A stretch of 64,000 bases of DNA, taken from NCBI RefSeq assembly GCF_901933205.1, contig NC_044571.1, forward strand, positions 57,659,994-57,723,993, in the 5' to 3' direction. Below the pieces are notes generated by a model. It worked only from the letters and a program-made list of their open reading frames with translations, made no database searches and was not told the DNA's origin. Numbering within the stretch: the first letter of the stretch is position 1; each line of letters opens with the position of its first letter. Below are positions 1-11,206 of the stretch, piece by piece. Position numbers and translations under genes: made by a program. Origin of the DNA: Camarhynchus parvulus. Its lineage: Eukaryota > Chordata > Aves > Passeriformes > Thraupidae.

Positions 1-376
1 TGTAAAAGTGAACAGAGGGAAAATTAGAATTTTACTCCAATTGTGTTAGCCACATTAAATGATAGCTATAGCTTTAGGGATGGAATTATTTCTGGTATAT
101 TGCATTCTACTTTATTGTTTCTAATGACATTTGCATTAGGTCGTGACTAGGAGCCTCTGAAAGGCTTTTCTACCACTGAACAGATATGTGTGATGGGATA
201 TTACAGGGTAGATTTGTAAAAAAAAAATAAATAAAGTGTTATTTATTGTTATTTAAGCTAAATCATGAGCTTCTTATCCTACTAATTGCACTAGAAATGT
301 TCATATTTTAATTTCTTGATGACTGAGAGTAAAGGGATTTCAACCTAATGGAAAGATAGTTCTATATCAAGAAATA
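1..376. other. AT-rich unique DNA
   Basis: No open frame of note and no repeat that I recognise. There is an A-rich run near 217-233. It ends where the CR1 3' tail begins. Confidence 0.5.
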
Positions 377-1293
377 TCACAGAACCATAGAATAGTTTGG
401 GTTGGAAATTACCCTAAAGATCCAACACTCTTGTTATGGCAGGGGCATCTTGCACTAGACCAGGTTGCTCAAAGCCCTGTCCAATGCTTTCAGAGATAAA
501 ACACTCATAACTTCACTACATGCTCTTTTTAAAAGTCCTTCTCTAGCTTTCTTCTGGCCTCTTTAGGAATTAAAAGATTGCTAAAATATCTACTCAGAGC
601 CTTTTCTTCTCCAGGCTGAACAATAGCAGCTGTCTCAGTTTTATAGGTGAGGTGCTCCAGGCCTCTGATCTCCTTCTTGGCCTTCCTCTGGACTTGCTCT
701 AGAAGGTCCATGTCCTTCTTATGTTTGGAATCTCAGAGCTGGATGAAATACCCAGTGGGGTCCCAATAAACAGGAGAAAAGGGGGAGAATCACCTCCCTT
801 GTCCTCCTGGCCATGGTCCTTTTGATGCAGCTGAGGACATGGTTGTCTTTCTGGGCTGTGAGTCCACATTCACGTCACATGTCAAAATCCTCTCTCACCA
901 ACACCCCCAAGTCCTTCTCCTCAGGACTTCTCTCTCACTCCATTCTCTGCCCAACCTTTATATGTAGTCGGGATTTCCCTGACCCAGGGGCAGGACCTTG
1001 CACTTGGCCTTGTCAAACTCCATGAGGTTCTCACAGCTTTCTTGGGGTCCTATTCCCTTCATAGTTTTATCATACAGTACTCTGCCAAACAGATCCCTGA
1101 AGATACCAAAGTCTGCTTTCCTGAAATCCAGGGTGGGGAGGTTACAGTGTGCCCTCCTCTCCATCCTAAGGATCTCAAACTCCACCAGTTCATGGTCACT
1201 GCGGCCAAGGCTGCCCTTGAGCTTCACATTCCCCACTAGTCCCTTCTTGTTCAGGTCCAATGTAGCACATGTTCTTGTTGGCCCCTTGGTCAA
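377..1293 (-). mobile_element. CR1 retrotransposon copy with internal deletion
   Basis: A CR1 LINE on the minus strand; its 3' end is at the left, where the tail (TCACAGAACCATAGAA) is followed by the usual CR1 3' UTR text (GGTTGGAAATTACC). On the minus strand the frame 1293-958 reads first as the C-terminal part of the CR1 endonuclease ORF2, with residues such as SDHELVEFEILR and TLDFRKADFGIFRD. It then changes within the same frame to the region after the reverse transcriptase core, NLMEFDKAKCKVL. The join lies near 1030. The whole reverse transcriptase core, normally more than 1 kb, is missing. The remaining 3' part is degenerate. This copy cannot encode an active element. Family assignment is firm; the exact 5' limit is approximate. 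Confidence 0.9.
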
Positions 1294-1370
1294 TTGGAGA
1301 AGGAAATGAAATGTATCTCTATTAGTAAAATGTGTCTTGTGTCATCTGCAGAAGTGAAGTATATATAAAC

Positions 1371-1405
<35 letters not shown>
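1371..1405. repeat. (TA)n microsatellite
   Basis: About 17 TA units with one TTT interruption near 1391-1394. It lies in an AT-rich flank (1361-1370). Confidence 0.9.
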
Positions 1406-1610
1406 CAAAAACACATTTGAATGTAGGCCGATGTTCTTGTTGAGAAAGACCAGAATGAACTCTGAGAATTAAATCTTTAGGTAAAGACTTTCCGAAGAGT
1501 TTTAGGAGTGATAACACCTTGACTTGCTATGAGATTATTACGATCATCTATTACCACTATCTTTGCAGCAAGGGTCAGCTGTATTGAGGCTAATTTGTCT
1601 GCATGTGCAC

Positions 1611-1672
1611 ATGTGTGTATGTGTGTGTATAAATTTTCACTTACACAAACATACACACACACACACACACAC
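1611..1672. repeat. (TG)n ... (CA)n paired microsatellites
   Basis: A TG-rich run at 1611-1630 and a CA run at 1651-1672 are separated by 20 bases. The two runs are inverted copies of each other, pairing at about 18 of 20 positions, so the segment could fold into a hairpin. Confidence 0.85.
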
Positions 1673-1956
1673 TGTTATTTATATCAGAGAGACACGTATG
1701 TGATAGATGGGAAGAACTTGAATTTTGCCAAGTACTTGTTATTTCACAAGGGACTCTGCTGAATCTGTTCGTGTGGTAGAGGGTATTACTTGGCACCAGA
1801 ATGGTACTATACTTACTGACCCTTTCACAAAACCCCCTTGCTGTATAGACCTTAAATTTTAAAGACATTGTGTTATATAAGGACCAAAAAAAAAGAGCAA
1901 GAATAATTGGATATTTTAGCACAGACACACTATGTGCAAAATCTGTAGATAGTTGT

Positions 1957-2266
1957 TGTGGTTTAACCCTAGCCAGCTGCTCAGCCCCACAGCACCACTT
2001 GCTCACTCCCCTCTAGGGACATAGAGGAGAGAATCAGAAGAGCAAACAAAAGAAATCTCTTTAGTTGAAATAAAAACAGTTTAATAGATTAAGTAAAAGC
2101 CACACACACAACAAAAGAAGAACAAGGCATTAATTCATTACTTCCTCATGGGCAGGGAATCCATGATCTCCAGGAAAGCAAGGCTTCATTGTATGTAACA
2201 GATACTTGGGAATGCAAACATCATCACTGTCAAAGTCCCTGGACCTTCCCCTTTCTTCCCCTAGCT
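1957..2266 (-). mobile_element. truncated LTR of an avian endogenous retrovirus
   Basis: From memory of bird genomes, this matches a widespread avian ERV LTR. Read on the minus strand, the LTR ends at 1957 with GGTTAAACCACA, the expected CA terminus. A polyadenylation-like CTATTAAACTG lies at about 2081-2091, and the conserved block around 2160-2265 (CTCCAGGAAAGCAAGG, ACTTGGGAATGCAAAC, CTTCCCCTAGCT) precedes the point where the TATA box and U3 should follow. U3 is absent: at about 2267 the sequence changes abruptly into CR1. No viral coding region is attached. I did not assign an ERV class. Confidence 0.75.
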
Positions 2267-2269
2267 CGA

Positions 2270-2700
2270 GTGGATGGACAGCAGGATGGGGACAGAGGGA
2301 GCAAAGTCCCTCCCACTTGAAGCAAAGATCAGATTCATGATCAGCTGATGTACATAAGTCTATAGCACCAGATGAGATGTGTCCCAGGGTCCTGAGGAAA
2401 TTGGCTGATGTAGTTGTCAAGGCACTCTCCATGATTTTGGAAAGTCATGGCAGTCAGGTAAAGTCCCAGGCGACTGGAAAAAAGGGAAACATTGTACCTG
2501 TCTTTAAAAAAGGTAGAAAGGAGAACCCTGGGAACTACTAACCTGTCAGCTTCACCTCTGTGCCTGGCTAAGCCATGGAACAGAACCTCCTAGAAGCTTT
2601 GCTAAGACACATGGAGGACAGGGAGGTCACTCAGGACAGCCAGAATAGCTTCATCCAGGTCAAGTCCTGCCTGACCAACCCATTGGCCTTCTATAGCCAC
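2270..2700 (+). mobile_element. CR1 fragment, N-terminal reverse transcriptase region
   Basis: Plus-strand CR1 covering the start of the reverse transcriptase. Translated pieces include SIAPDEMCPRVLRKLADVV, SWQSGKVPGDWKKGNIVPVF and MEDREVTQDSQNSF, all hallmarks of CR1 ORF2. A stop interrupts the frame before the LTSVPGK-like segment (the TAA at about 2539), so the copy is dead. It is truncated on both sides: the left edge abuts the LTR fragment and the right edge fades near 2700. There is no CR1 3' tail. Confidence 0.85.
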
Positions 2701-3851
2701 TATCATAATAGGTTTTGTTGTTTGGGGTTTTTTTTAGTGTATTGCCATAGAGATGGCTTTTAAAGAGGAATGTGAAGGTCCAAAGAAAACCTGAGAACTG
2801 ACTACTCTTCAGGATCAGATCTACACAGTCTGCAGCATAAGAAGGCACATGCATGCTGGAGACCACGCTACTGTGGCCTGCAGCACTAGGTCCTTAAACA
2901 GAAGTGTAAATGTCAGAAACTTCAGATAAGTATAACTAGAGCTTTTCATTCCTGAGTATGAATTTTTATCACTTGTATCTGAAAGAAGGAAAGAGCTGTT
3001 TTCTGCATTTGTTAGGACAGAAATGAAATCAAAACTGAAGAAACAACTGCTCAGCTGCTAGATAACCTCAGAGGCATGATCCAAAACCAGAATAAAATAA
3101 TGTTTTATTTTCATGCAGTTCAGATATCCTTCCAGTAGAAATTATTAATTGCTATGTTCCTGAGTTCCACTGTCCCATGAATAGGAAATGTTGGACTTAT
3201 TCCAAATCATAGATCACCTGCTGGTTTCTGTAAAGTTATATCAGCCATTCCATGGAGACTGTTTGACTTTTGAAATGCCCTCCAGGTTCTGCTCCCACAG
3301 TCTGCACACTGGAATGAGGACACATGCTTAGGGAATGTCGGCTTGTTGGAAAACTGATCATTTGCATTTGTCTGTATCTTCACCATTCTAACAAGAAACA
3401 GGGACATTAATCTATGGCTTGTGGCTCTCATTACTCTTACAGTAGCCTGTAGCTAAAATCTGAAAGTATAGCTGTAAATGCAATATATTATTTGCTACTA
3501 TATTTTTATTTTTATTGTTAGTCAAGATTCTTAAGTACTTAGTCTTAAGAATTTAAGACTTGGCATCATCAACAGCCTTATAATTATGGTAATGGTAGTT
3601 ATGGTAGTTTTAATGAAAGCCATTTTGCATGTCATAGTGGTTGAAAACCTGACATCACTTATGTCAATGAGGTTATTGCCATTGATTCTACTATTATCAG
3701 TATTTCACAAGTGTCTTTCATTTTGATGCTTAAGCTTTAACTATTGACAGGCTTAATAGAAGCCATAAGCTATATTCACTTAATTTGCTGCTGAAAATAG
3801 GCCATCTCAGGGGCAATAACTTTTTAACAGTATGTTGTTGTGCTTCACATG
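2701..3851. other. unique DNA
   Basis: No recognisable repeat or plausible gene. AT-rich from about 3440 to 3780. Confidence 0.5.
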
Positions 3852-4548
3852 AATCACAGAATCAGAGAATAACAAAATCACAGAATCACAGACTGATTGG
3901 AAGAGACCTCTGGAACAGACCATCTAGTCCAATCCTCTTGCTAAAGCAGGTTCACCCTAGACCAAATTTCACAGGACCACATTCAAGCAGGTTTTAAATA
4001 TCTCTGGACAAGGATGATCTCTCTGGGCATCATGTTTGAGTGCTCTGTCACACTCGGTAAAATTTTTTCCCCAAATTCAAATGGGACTTCCTGTGTTTCC
4101 AATTGATCCTGTTTCCCCTTGTCCTGTCACTCATTGAGAACCTTTGAAAAGAACTCAAGCCTCATCCTCTTGATCCTCTCTTAAGATTTTTGTTTGCATT
4201 GATAAGATTCCCTCTCAGACTTCTCTTCTTCAGGCTAATCCTGCTCGGCTCCTTTGGTCTCTTCTCATTAGAGTCATGCTCCAGTCCACTAGTTGTATTT
4301 GTGGTCCCCCTTTGGACCATTTTCAGTAGTTCCTTCCTTTTTTCCTTGAACTGAGGATCTCAGAGGTGGACACAGCACTCCAGATGAGGCCTCACAAAGG
4401 TCTGAGTGGAGGGGCAGGATCACCTCCCTTGATCTGCTGGCAATGCTCTTCCTAATGCAGCCCAGGATATCATTGGGCTTCTTGGCTACAAGGGTGCATT
4501 GCTGGGTTATGGTTGACTTGTATTCCATCAGGAATCCCAGGTCCTTCT
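3852..4548 (-). mobile_element. CR1 copy, 3' part
   Basis: Minus-strand CR1. The left end carries several tail units (AATCACAGAATCAGAGAAT, ATCACAGAATCACAG), then the 3' UTR. The right part encodes the C-terminal end of ORF2 on the minus strand, with readable residues such as LVAKKPNDILGCIRKSIASR. It is 5' truncated near 4548, as is usual for CR1, and frame breaks occur after that segment. Confidence 0.9.
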
Positions 4549-7163
4549 CTGCAGAAAATGAAGCAGTGCTCTTTATGAAGGACTAAGGAATGCACTCTCC
4601 ATTAATATTTCAGGAAAAGAAAAAAATAATAACAAAATAATAATAATATTAATAAAAAAATACAACTTGCTTCAAACCCTCACTACCATTTGTGTGACAA
4701 GATAAGGATGAATACACAGATCTGGTATTAAAAAGATAAGGCTGGTTACTGCTTCTACTTTATTGATTTTCATGGTTGTGGGTAAGTAGTCCCATGTATT
4801 ATGGTTAGATAGCAGATGTGTAGTGGAGTGAAGAAATTATTTAACTAGGTATCACATAATTATTTAAAAAAATGTTAATATTTTCAGAATGGAATACTAG
4901 AGATCAGACATTTTACAGCAGCATTACACTACTGTATATTTGAGAAAATAGCTGAGTACCAAAGTGTCCCATCACTCTAGAGGAACTTGAATGCTAAAAA
5001 TGGTGGCCATGCTATCTCAAGACTTGATGGTCCATATCAGATGGAGTGCTGTTACAATGGGAATCATTTTCATCACAATTATCAAGTTTGTAAATTTTTT
5101 CTTATTAGCTTCTGGAAGGAAATAGACCAAAAGTTATTGTCATAAACAATGCGTGTGTTTGTGCGTATGCCTATCTAAAGCAGATGTGGAGAATGTTATA
5201 TTGTTTATGGAATTGGATTGATTGTTTTTCAACCATTTGTTGATAGTGAAACATAAGGAATTGGTAATTTGAGACTGAACTATCTTATGATGGAGCTGAA
5301 ATTGCACTTTGAAATGTGAACAGACTGTAAGCCCACAATTTGCAATATTATGGGCAGACTGTAAATAAGCAGGCAAAAAACTGATAAGTGTTTATATGAA
5401 ATGTGCAAAAAGGTATATTGTGATTATTTGAAAGTCAGCAGAGGTAGACAATTGAAAATGTTTGGCAGTATTGAAATTAAGGGCAGTGAATTACAAAAGC
5501 TGGAAGAGAACTGGAGTTGGTACAAGTATTTTTGCAAGGGTTCCATTTAAGCAGTATTTAAAATCTGGAAATAAATAAAATTAAAATATTATTTTTATCT
5601 TAAATGGAACCAAAACCCAAAATAATACATGTATTTGATATATTTTAAATTTTGTAATCACGTTGTTCAGTGTTGTAGTTTTAATTGCAGTGTATCACTG
5701 TATAGCACAGTGTAATAAAGTCCCACCATTAATATTCCAGTAGCACAGAAATTCCTCATGTGCTAACACTGCTCCTTTCTTCAACAAATATGAATTTCCC
5801 TCCAAAAAGATTATTTGTTTATACTCATGATCAGAGCAATTCAGTACAAATTTTCCAGTCTAAGTGTACATACCTTTAGACATTTTGTATAAATACACTG
5901 ATTGCTATATAATATGATAAACTCTATGCTATAGAATACTTTGCTGCAGCTCTGGATGACATAGTCCACATGGTATCTAGATTTATAAAATCAATTTGTA
6001 CACACAATTTCACAGCTGTGTTGTTTTCAGGGACAGAAAGAAGAAATTAAGAAATCTCTATATTACTGGTTATCTATTTCCTTTCCTTGCATTTCATTAA
6101 CAGAGATGAAGTTATAGACCCAAAGTTCTATCCACTGTGTTTACCCTTTATCAACCTGTTCTAGAAGGTGGATAAGTAAGATAGGTCATGTCCATATGTA
6201 TCCAAGGCCAAGATGTAGGGAACTTGATCACGCAGATGATAGATTTTTGCATAGCTAGGTTGGAATCTAAATGTGAAGTAGCTGTATATCAATATAATTT
6301 CAGACACCATACCATAAATATGCATTAAAAGTGTCTTTGTGGTCCTCCTAACATCAATATCTGATTATGCATATTTGCATGTGCAAATAACAAATTTGTG
6401 CACTCTTTTATAGTACTGAGACCTGCTGTGAAACATTAAAGCATTCAGGAAACATGGTATTTAAAATCATCTGTTAAATGTTTTATTTTATTTTAACTTA
6501 AATTTCTTTGGAAGAATCATAGTCTGACTTGGCAGCAACCACCAAGCTGTGTGTGCATTACAGGATGCTTACAGCATTTAGTTTTATAATGCAAGACCCA
6601 CCTATGTAAATAAACACTGCAGAAGGAACAATATCATCTGTTTATCATTTGTTTTGGAAATAAAACAATACACAGGCAGATGGTAGCTAGAAGGACATAC
6701 AAAGGCATCAAATAGATAGCTTTTTTTTTTTACAATCATAGAAGAATTTTTAGATTACAGAAATCCTTTCCAATTGCTAAGAACGGAGTGTTCATGTAAA
6801 GAAGAAAACTGTGTTAAAAATATAATTAAATTCTTCTAGCAGCCTTCTAGACAAGTGAAACTCAAAGGTGGTAATGGAACACACCTCTAATAGGTTTCAA
6901 CATCTGGGGTCTGTGTTGAAAAGCTCAGAGATTTCACCTAACTTAGTCAGAAACAGTTTTGTTGGAAACGTATTTATGTTTCCAACAAAATAAAAGTTAA
7001 GGATGGGAGAAAAACCTTGGCATTTAAAAGGGAGGGGATTGAACTCAAGGACCTGAGGCTGCTACAGTCTCTAAGTGTGCTTTCTCTGTGTAACGGAGGA
7101 ACTATCTGACAGCCCTGTTAATCATCAAATGCCAGCTAATAGTATGTGGATTTTTTTCTTGAT
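4549..7163. other. AT-rich unique DNA
   Basis: No gene or transposon recognised in about 2.6 kb. It contains an A/T-rich run with ATAATAATA at 4620-4665, a poly-T at 6721-6731 and a perfect 13-bp hairpin at 6957-6990. Confidence 0.5.
6957..6990. repeat. perfect inverted repeat, 13-bp arms
   Basis: Left arm TTTTGTTGGAAAC (6957-6969), 8-base loop, right arm GTTTCCAACAAAA (6978-6990). The arms pair without a mismatch. Confidence 0.9.
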
Positions 7164-8460
7164 AATCATGGAATATTTTGGGTTGGTAGAGACCTTAAAA
7201 GGCCACCTATTCCAACTCCCTGCAATAAGCAGGGATATCTTCAACTAGATCAGGTTACTCAGAATCCCACCCAGACTGACCTTGAATATTTCCAGGGTTA
7301 GGGCATCTACCATCTCTCTGTACAACCTATCCCTGCATTTCATCACCTTCGGTGTAAAACATTTTTCCTCATATCCAGGCTTAAATTACCCTCTTCTAGT
7401 TAAAAAAATATACTTCTTGTCCTTCTGAAAGAGGCACTGCTAAAAAGTCTGTTTCCCATCTTTCTTCTAAGTCCCGTGGAAGCACTGGAAGGCCTCAGTG
7501 AGGCCTCCCCAGAGCCTTCTCTTCCCCAGCTCGAACAGATGCAATTGTCTCAGCCTGCCTTCATAGGAGAGTTGCTTCAGCCTTCTGATCATCTGGGTGG
7601 CTCTCCTCTGAACTTGCTCTAATAGGTCGATTTCCTTGCTTTTCTGAGGCTCTCAAAGGTGGATGCAGCACTACAGGTGAGGGTCTCACCAGAGAGGAGC
7701 AGAGGGCAGAAAACCCTCCCTGGCCCTTCTGGCCACATTTGTTTGGATGCAGCCCAGAACATGTTTGTTTTTCCTGTTTGGGCTGCAAGCACAGTGCCAG
7801 GTCATGTCCAGCTGCTCATCCAGCAGCATCCTCAAGTCCTTCTTGGCAGGGCTGCTCTCAATCTGTCCATTTCCCAGCCTGTGGGGATACCTGGGATTAC
7901 TCCAATCCAGGTGCAGCACCTTACACTTGGTCTTTCTCAGCCTCATAACGTTTCACATGGGCCCAATATTTGAGTTTTTCCAGGTCCCACTGGATGGCAG
8001 CCTGTCCTTCAGGTATGTCATCTGCCCACCACAGGTTGGTGTCATCAGGAAACTTGCTGGGAGTGCACTTGATCCCACATGTCCTTGAAGAAATCAAACA
8101 CTACTAGTCTCAGTGCAGACCCCATGGAAAAAAATCATCATCATTGATGTCTATTGGGACATTGAGCAACCACTGCATTCTGGATGCAACCTTTCAACAA
8201 ATTCTTCATCCACCAAACTCTCTGCCCATAAAATTCCTCTCTCTCCACTTTAGATGTTGTGGGAAACCCTGTCAAAGACCTTATAGACAGATGACATGGA
8301 GCTCTTCCCTTATACACTGAGGTATTCACTCCACTCTAGAAGACCGCTGGGTTGGTGGGGCATATTTGCCCTTGGGAAACCATGCAACTTGTCTTGAATC
8401 AATGAAGTCAATTACCATAAAAAATAATTAGCATAATTCCTAAATCACCTTCTTCTCCTA
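7164..8460 (-). mobile_element. CR1 copy, C-terminal reverse transcriptase and 3' UTR
   Basis: The longest CR1 copy in the window, on the minus strand. The 3' end is at 7164 (AATCATGGAATATTTTGGG). The minus-strand frame 7946-7686 gives typical ORF2 C-terminal residues: [28 protein letters not shown] and HVLGCIQTNVARRAREG. Further right lies upstream reverse transcriptase sequence, including the antisense of the region around TTGCCCTTGGGAAACCATG near 8370. A non-CR1 AT-rich segment interrupts it at about 8400-8445, after which a short match (TCACCTTCTTCTCC) resumes. Several frameshifts and stops make it a dead copy. The right border is approximate. Confidence 0.9.
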
Positions 8461-10193
8461 GACAAGATCTGGAACCCCATACACAAGAATATGTCCAGAA
8501 ACTTCATATTGCAATAGATATTTTCTATCATAAGAGTACGCAAACAAAGGAGAAAAAGGACAGAATATTTTCTCTTCTTTGTAGATAAGTATTTGAGAAA
8601 AAACAATCGTAGAGGTGACTGAGGAAAAAATACTTCTATATAACCTATTTTTTATAAATGGAATCTGGTTTCTTAACAATTTCTTTTCAAGCATAAGTAT
8701 CTTGTCCTCTCCACCTATGTTTTCTAAATAAGAGATCCATGTAGCTTGATACAGCCTTCAGGTAGTGTTGATGATCACAGCTATCAATTGACTATGACCT
8801 TAAATTATTATTTAAATCAGCAATATATACACAGCCTCAAATTTTGTAACAATGGATGTGCCAACACCAGCACAGGTAGTTGCTCAGTTCCTGGCTCTAC
8901 CAGAACAACTCAGAGCATGCTGCTCCACAGGTTGTCTCCTCACAGGCTGAGAGTTACTGGTCAGAATCTGCAACATAAGTCAGGTGACTGAAGGCTTCCC
9001 TACCTTTGCCAACAGGAGCATTGGGAATCTCACTGGTAAAGGTCTGTGATACTGGGTGTACACATCTGCAGAAAGCTGCTCCAATAGAAAGAAACATGCT
9101 TATCTGTGGCAAACATTATAGCATTCTAAAGAAAATGTCCAAAACTGATTAGATTAAATTTATACTGAAATGCTTAGCTTTTTTTTTTTTTCTCCATGGT
9201 CCATAAAGGCAGTAATGAGCACATCAGACTAAGATGGCATGAGTTTCCCACTGGATCCCCACTGTCTTTCATTTTTCTCCAGGATTAAACTTAGTAGTTA
9301 AACCTAACTACACCAAATATGGACATTTTTTGATTCAGAATTTACACGACATGCTATTTTTCTTACTGATTTGCCCTGGAATTCATGGAAAGACATTCTA
9401 GCACTACAGCAGTCATTCTGTGCTCCCAGTTCATCAAAATCCCTACCAGTGCAACAAGCACATGCCCAGTGATTTTCTCTATTGACATCAAAGGAAATTG
9501 CATTAACACCATATTATGTACAGTTTAATGAACTTTGTATAGTTCTGAGAAGGCAGGAGTGACATGTCTTTGAACGTAACTTATAGTTCATAAACATATT
9601 AATGTTTGGAGGCTCGGTCAGAGTAATTTGTAGCTAACCAGTTCTAACACTGCTGCCAAGAAAATGATCAAAACAATAAAATTGGCATTGTTACAGAGAT
9701 TTGGATTATATAGGATTAATGAATGTAGAGGGAAATTCACTGCTTTGTAGAGAGGTCAGAAGCATTGAAAGACTATATACTACCCATGTCCTGCTTAAGC
9801 TACTGCCTTTTTTCAGGCCTTTTCCTTACTGTCAGCAGAGCTTAAGTTTGAATTTTATCCTGAAACATAATTTCAGGTTCAACTATTCCCACAGATTTCT
9901 GTAAGAGGTTTTAAAGCATTTTTATTAACATGTAGAACAAGAATCACATTACTGTTACATTTTGGTTGACTACATACTTTGCAATCTAGGATCAAAGTCT
10001 CCTTTAGCCTTTCATATCCGTGTTGTGTGCTTTGTGGTTTGTTTTTATTTTTTCTGATTTTGTTTTGTTTTATTTCTTTTTTGTTTTGTTGGTTTTTTTT
10101 TGTTTTCTTATGCACATTTTTCTAAATAAAACTTCAGGAAGAGGGTTCTGTGTTCTGCCCTATATGTGATCTTTAAACATTTTCCTAGTCATT
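8461..10193. other. unique DNA, T-rich at its end
   Basis: No repeat or gene recognised. Poly-T occurs at 9179-9191, and a T/G-rich tract built from TTTTG-like units runs from about 10025 to 10105 just before the LTR. Confidence 0.5.
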
Positions 10194-11206
10194 TGTATTG
10201 GGATTGCATAGCAAGGCCTTGGAAACATGGGGGGCTACAGGAGTCGCTTCTGTGAGAATCTGCCAGAAGTTTCCCCTGCGTCTAACAGAGCCCATGCAAC
10301 CCAGTTCCAAGACAGATCCGCTGCTGACTGAGGCTGGACCCATCAGAGACAGTGGTAATGCCTCTGGGATGGAACATATTTAAGGGGGAAAATGACTGCA
10401 CAACTGCAGCTAAAAAGAAGAGTGAGAATATGTGAGAGAAATCACTGCAGACACCTATGTCAGGAGGTGCTGCAGGCAAATGCAGCACATTTCCCTGCAG
10501 CTCCTGCTGTCTTCCTGCAGCCCATGGAAGTCTGTGGTGGAGCAGAGATACATCTGCAGCCCATGTATGACCTCATACTGGAACAGGTGGATGTGCCTAA
10601 TGGAGGCTGTACCCCTGTGGGAAGCCTCTGCAGAAGCAGGCTCGTGGCAGGAGCTCTGGCCCCATTAAGAGAAGAGCCCACACTGGAGCAGGTTTGCTTG
10701 CAGGATTTGCGACCCTGTGGATGATCCTTGTGGAGAACTGCAGCCTGTGGGAAGGACTCATAGTGGAGAAGTTGTTGAGGACTGTCTCATGTGGGACAGA
10801 CCCCATGCTGCAGCAGGGGAAAGGCGTGAGCCCTCTCCCTGAGGAGGAAGGATCTGCAGAGACAACATGACCACAACTCCCTTTCTCTGTGCCCCAGCAC
10901 CACTGGGGAAGTAGAGATATTTGAAGTGAACTTGATCCTGGGAGAAAGGGAGGACTGGAGGGAAATTTGAGTTTTTTTCAAAATTTCTTTTTATTTCTCA
11001 TTAGCTTACTCTGATTTGATTTGTAATAAATTAAACTGATATCCCCAAGTGTAGTCTATCTTGCACATGACGTTAATTGGTGAGTGAGTGATCTTTCCCT
11101 GTTCTTATCCTATGAGCCTCTTGGATTTTTTCTCACCTGTCATGTTGAGGAGGGGACTGATGGAATGGCTCTGGTGGGCACCTGGCATACAGCCAGGGTT
11201 AGCCCA
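10194..11206 (+). mobile_element. solo LTR of an avian endogenous retrovirus, about 1 kb
   Basis: I recognise this as a long avian ERVL-type LTR. It starts with TGTATTGGGATTGCATAG. It has a TATA-like CATATTTAAG at 10375-10384, a GC-richer middle with degenerate repeats on the theme CTGCAGCCCATGGA and TGGAGCAG (10480-10810), and a polyadenylation signal AATAAA at 11025-11030. The characteristic 3' block, GTGGGCACCTGGCATACAGC, ends near AGCCCA at 11206. Flanking 5-mers are TCATT (10189-10193) and TCATA (11207-11211), a one-mismatch duplication consistent with the 5-bp duplications of ERVL. An alternative end at 11211 is possible. No internal viral sequence is present, so it is a solo LTR. Open frames inside it are chance. 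Confidence 0.85.

Larger units (their letters stand above)
1294..1956. other. unique DNA with two dinucleotide repeats
   Basis: Apart from a TA repeat and a paired TG/CA repeat, I see nothing here. Open frames in this stretch are products of the simple repeats. Confidence 0.5.

Noticed and set aside
10198..10724. Open frames of 61-110 codons on both strands
   Set aside because: They lie inside the solo LTR 10194-11206, which explains the sequence. Such LTRs do not encode proteins here.
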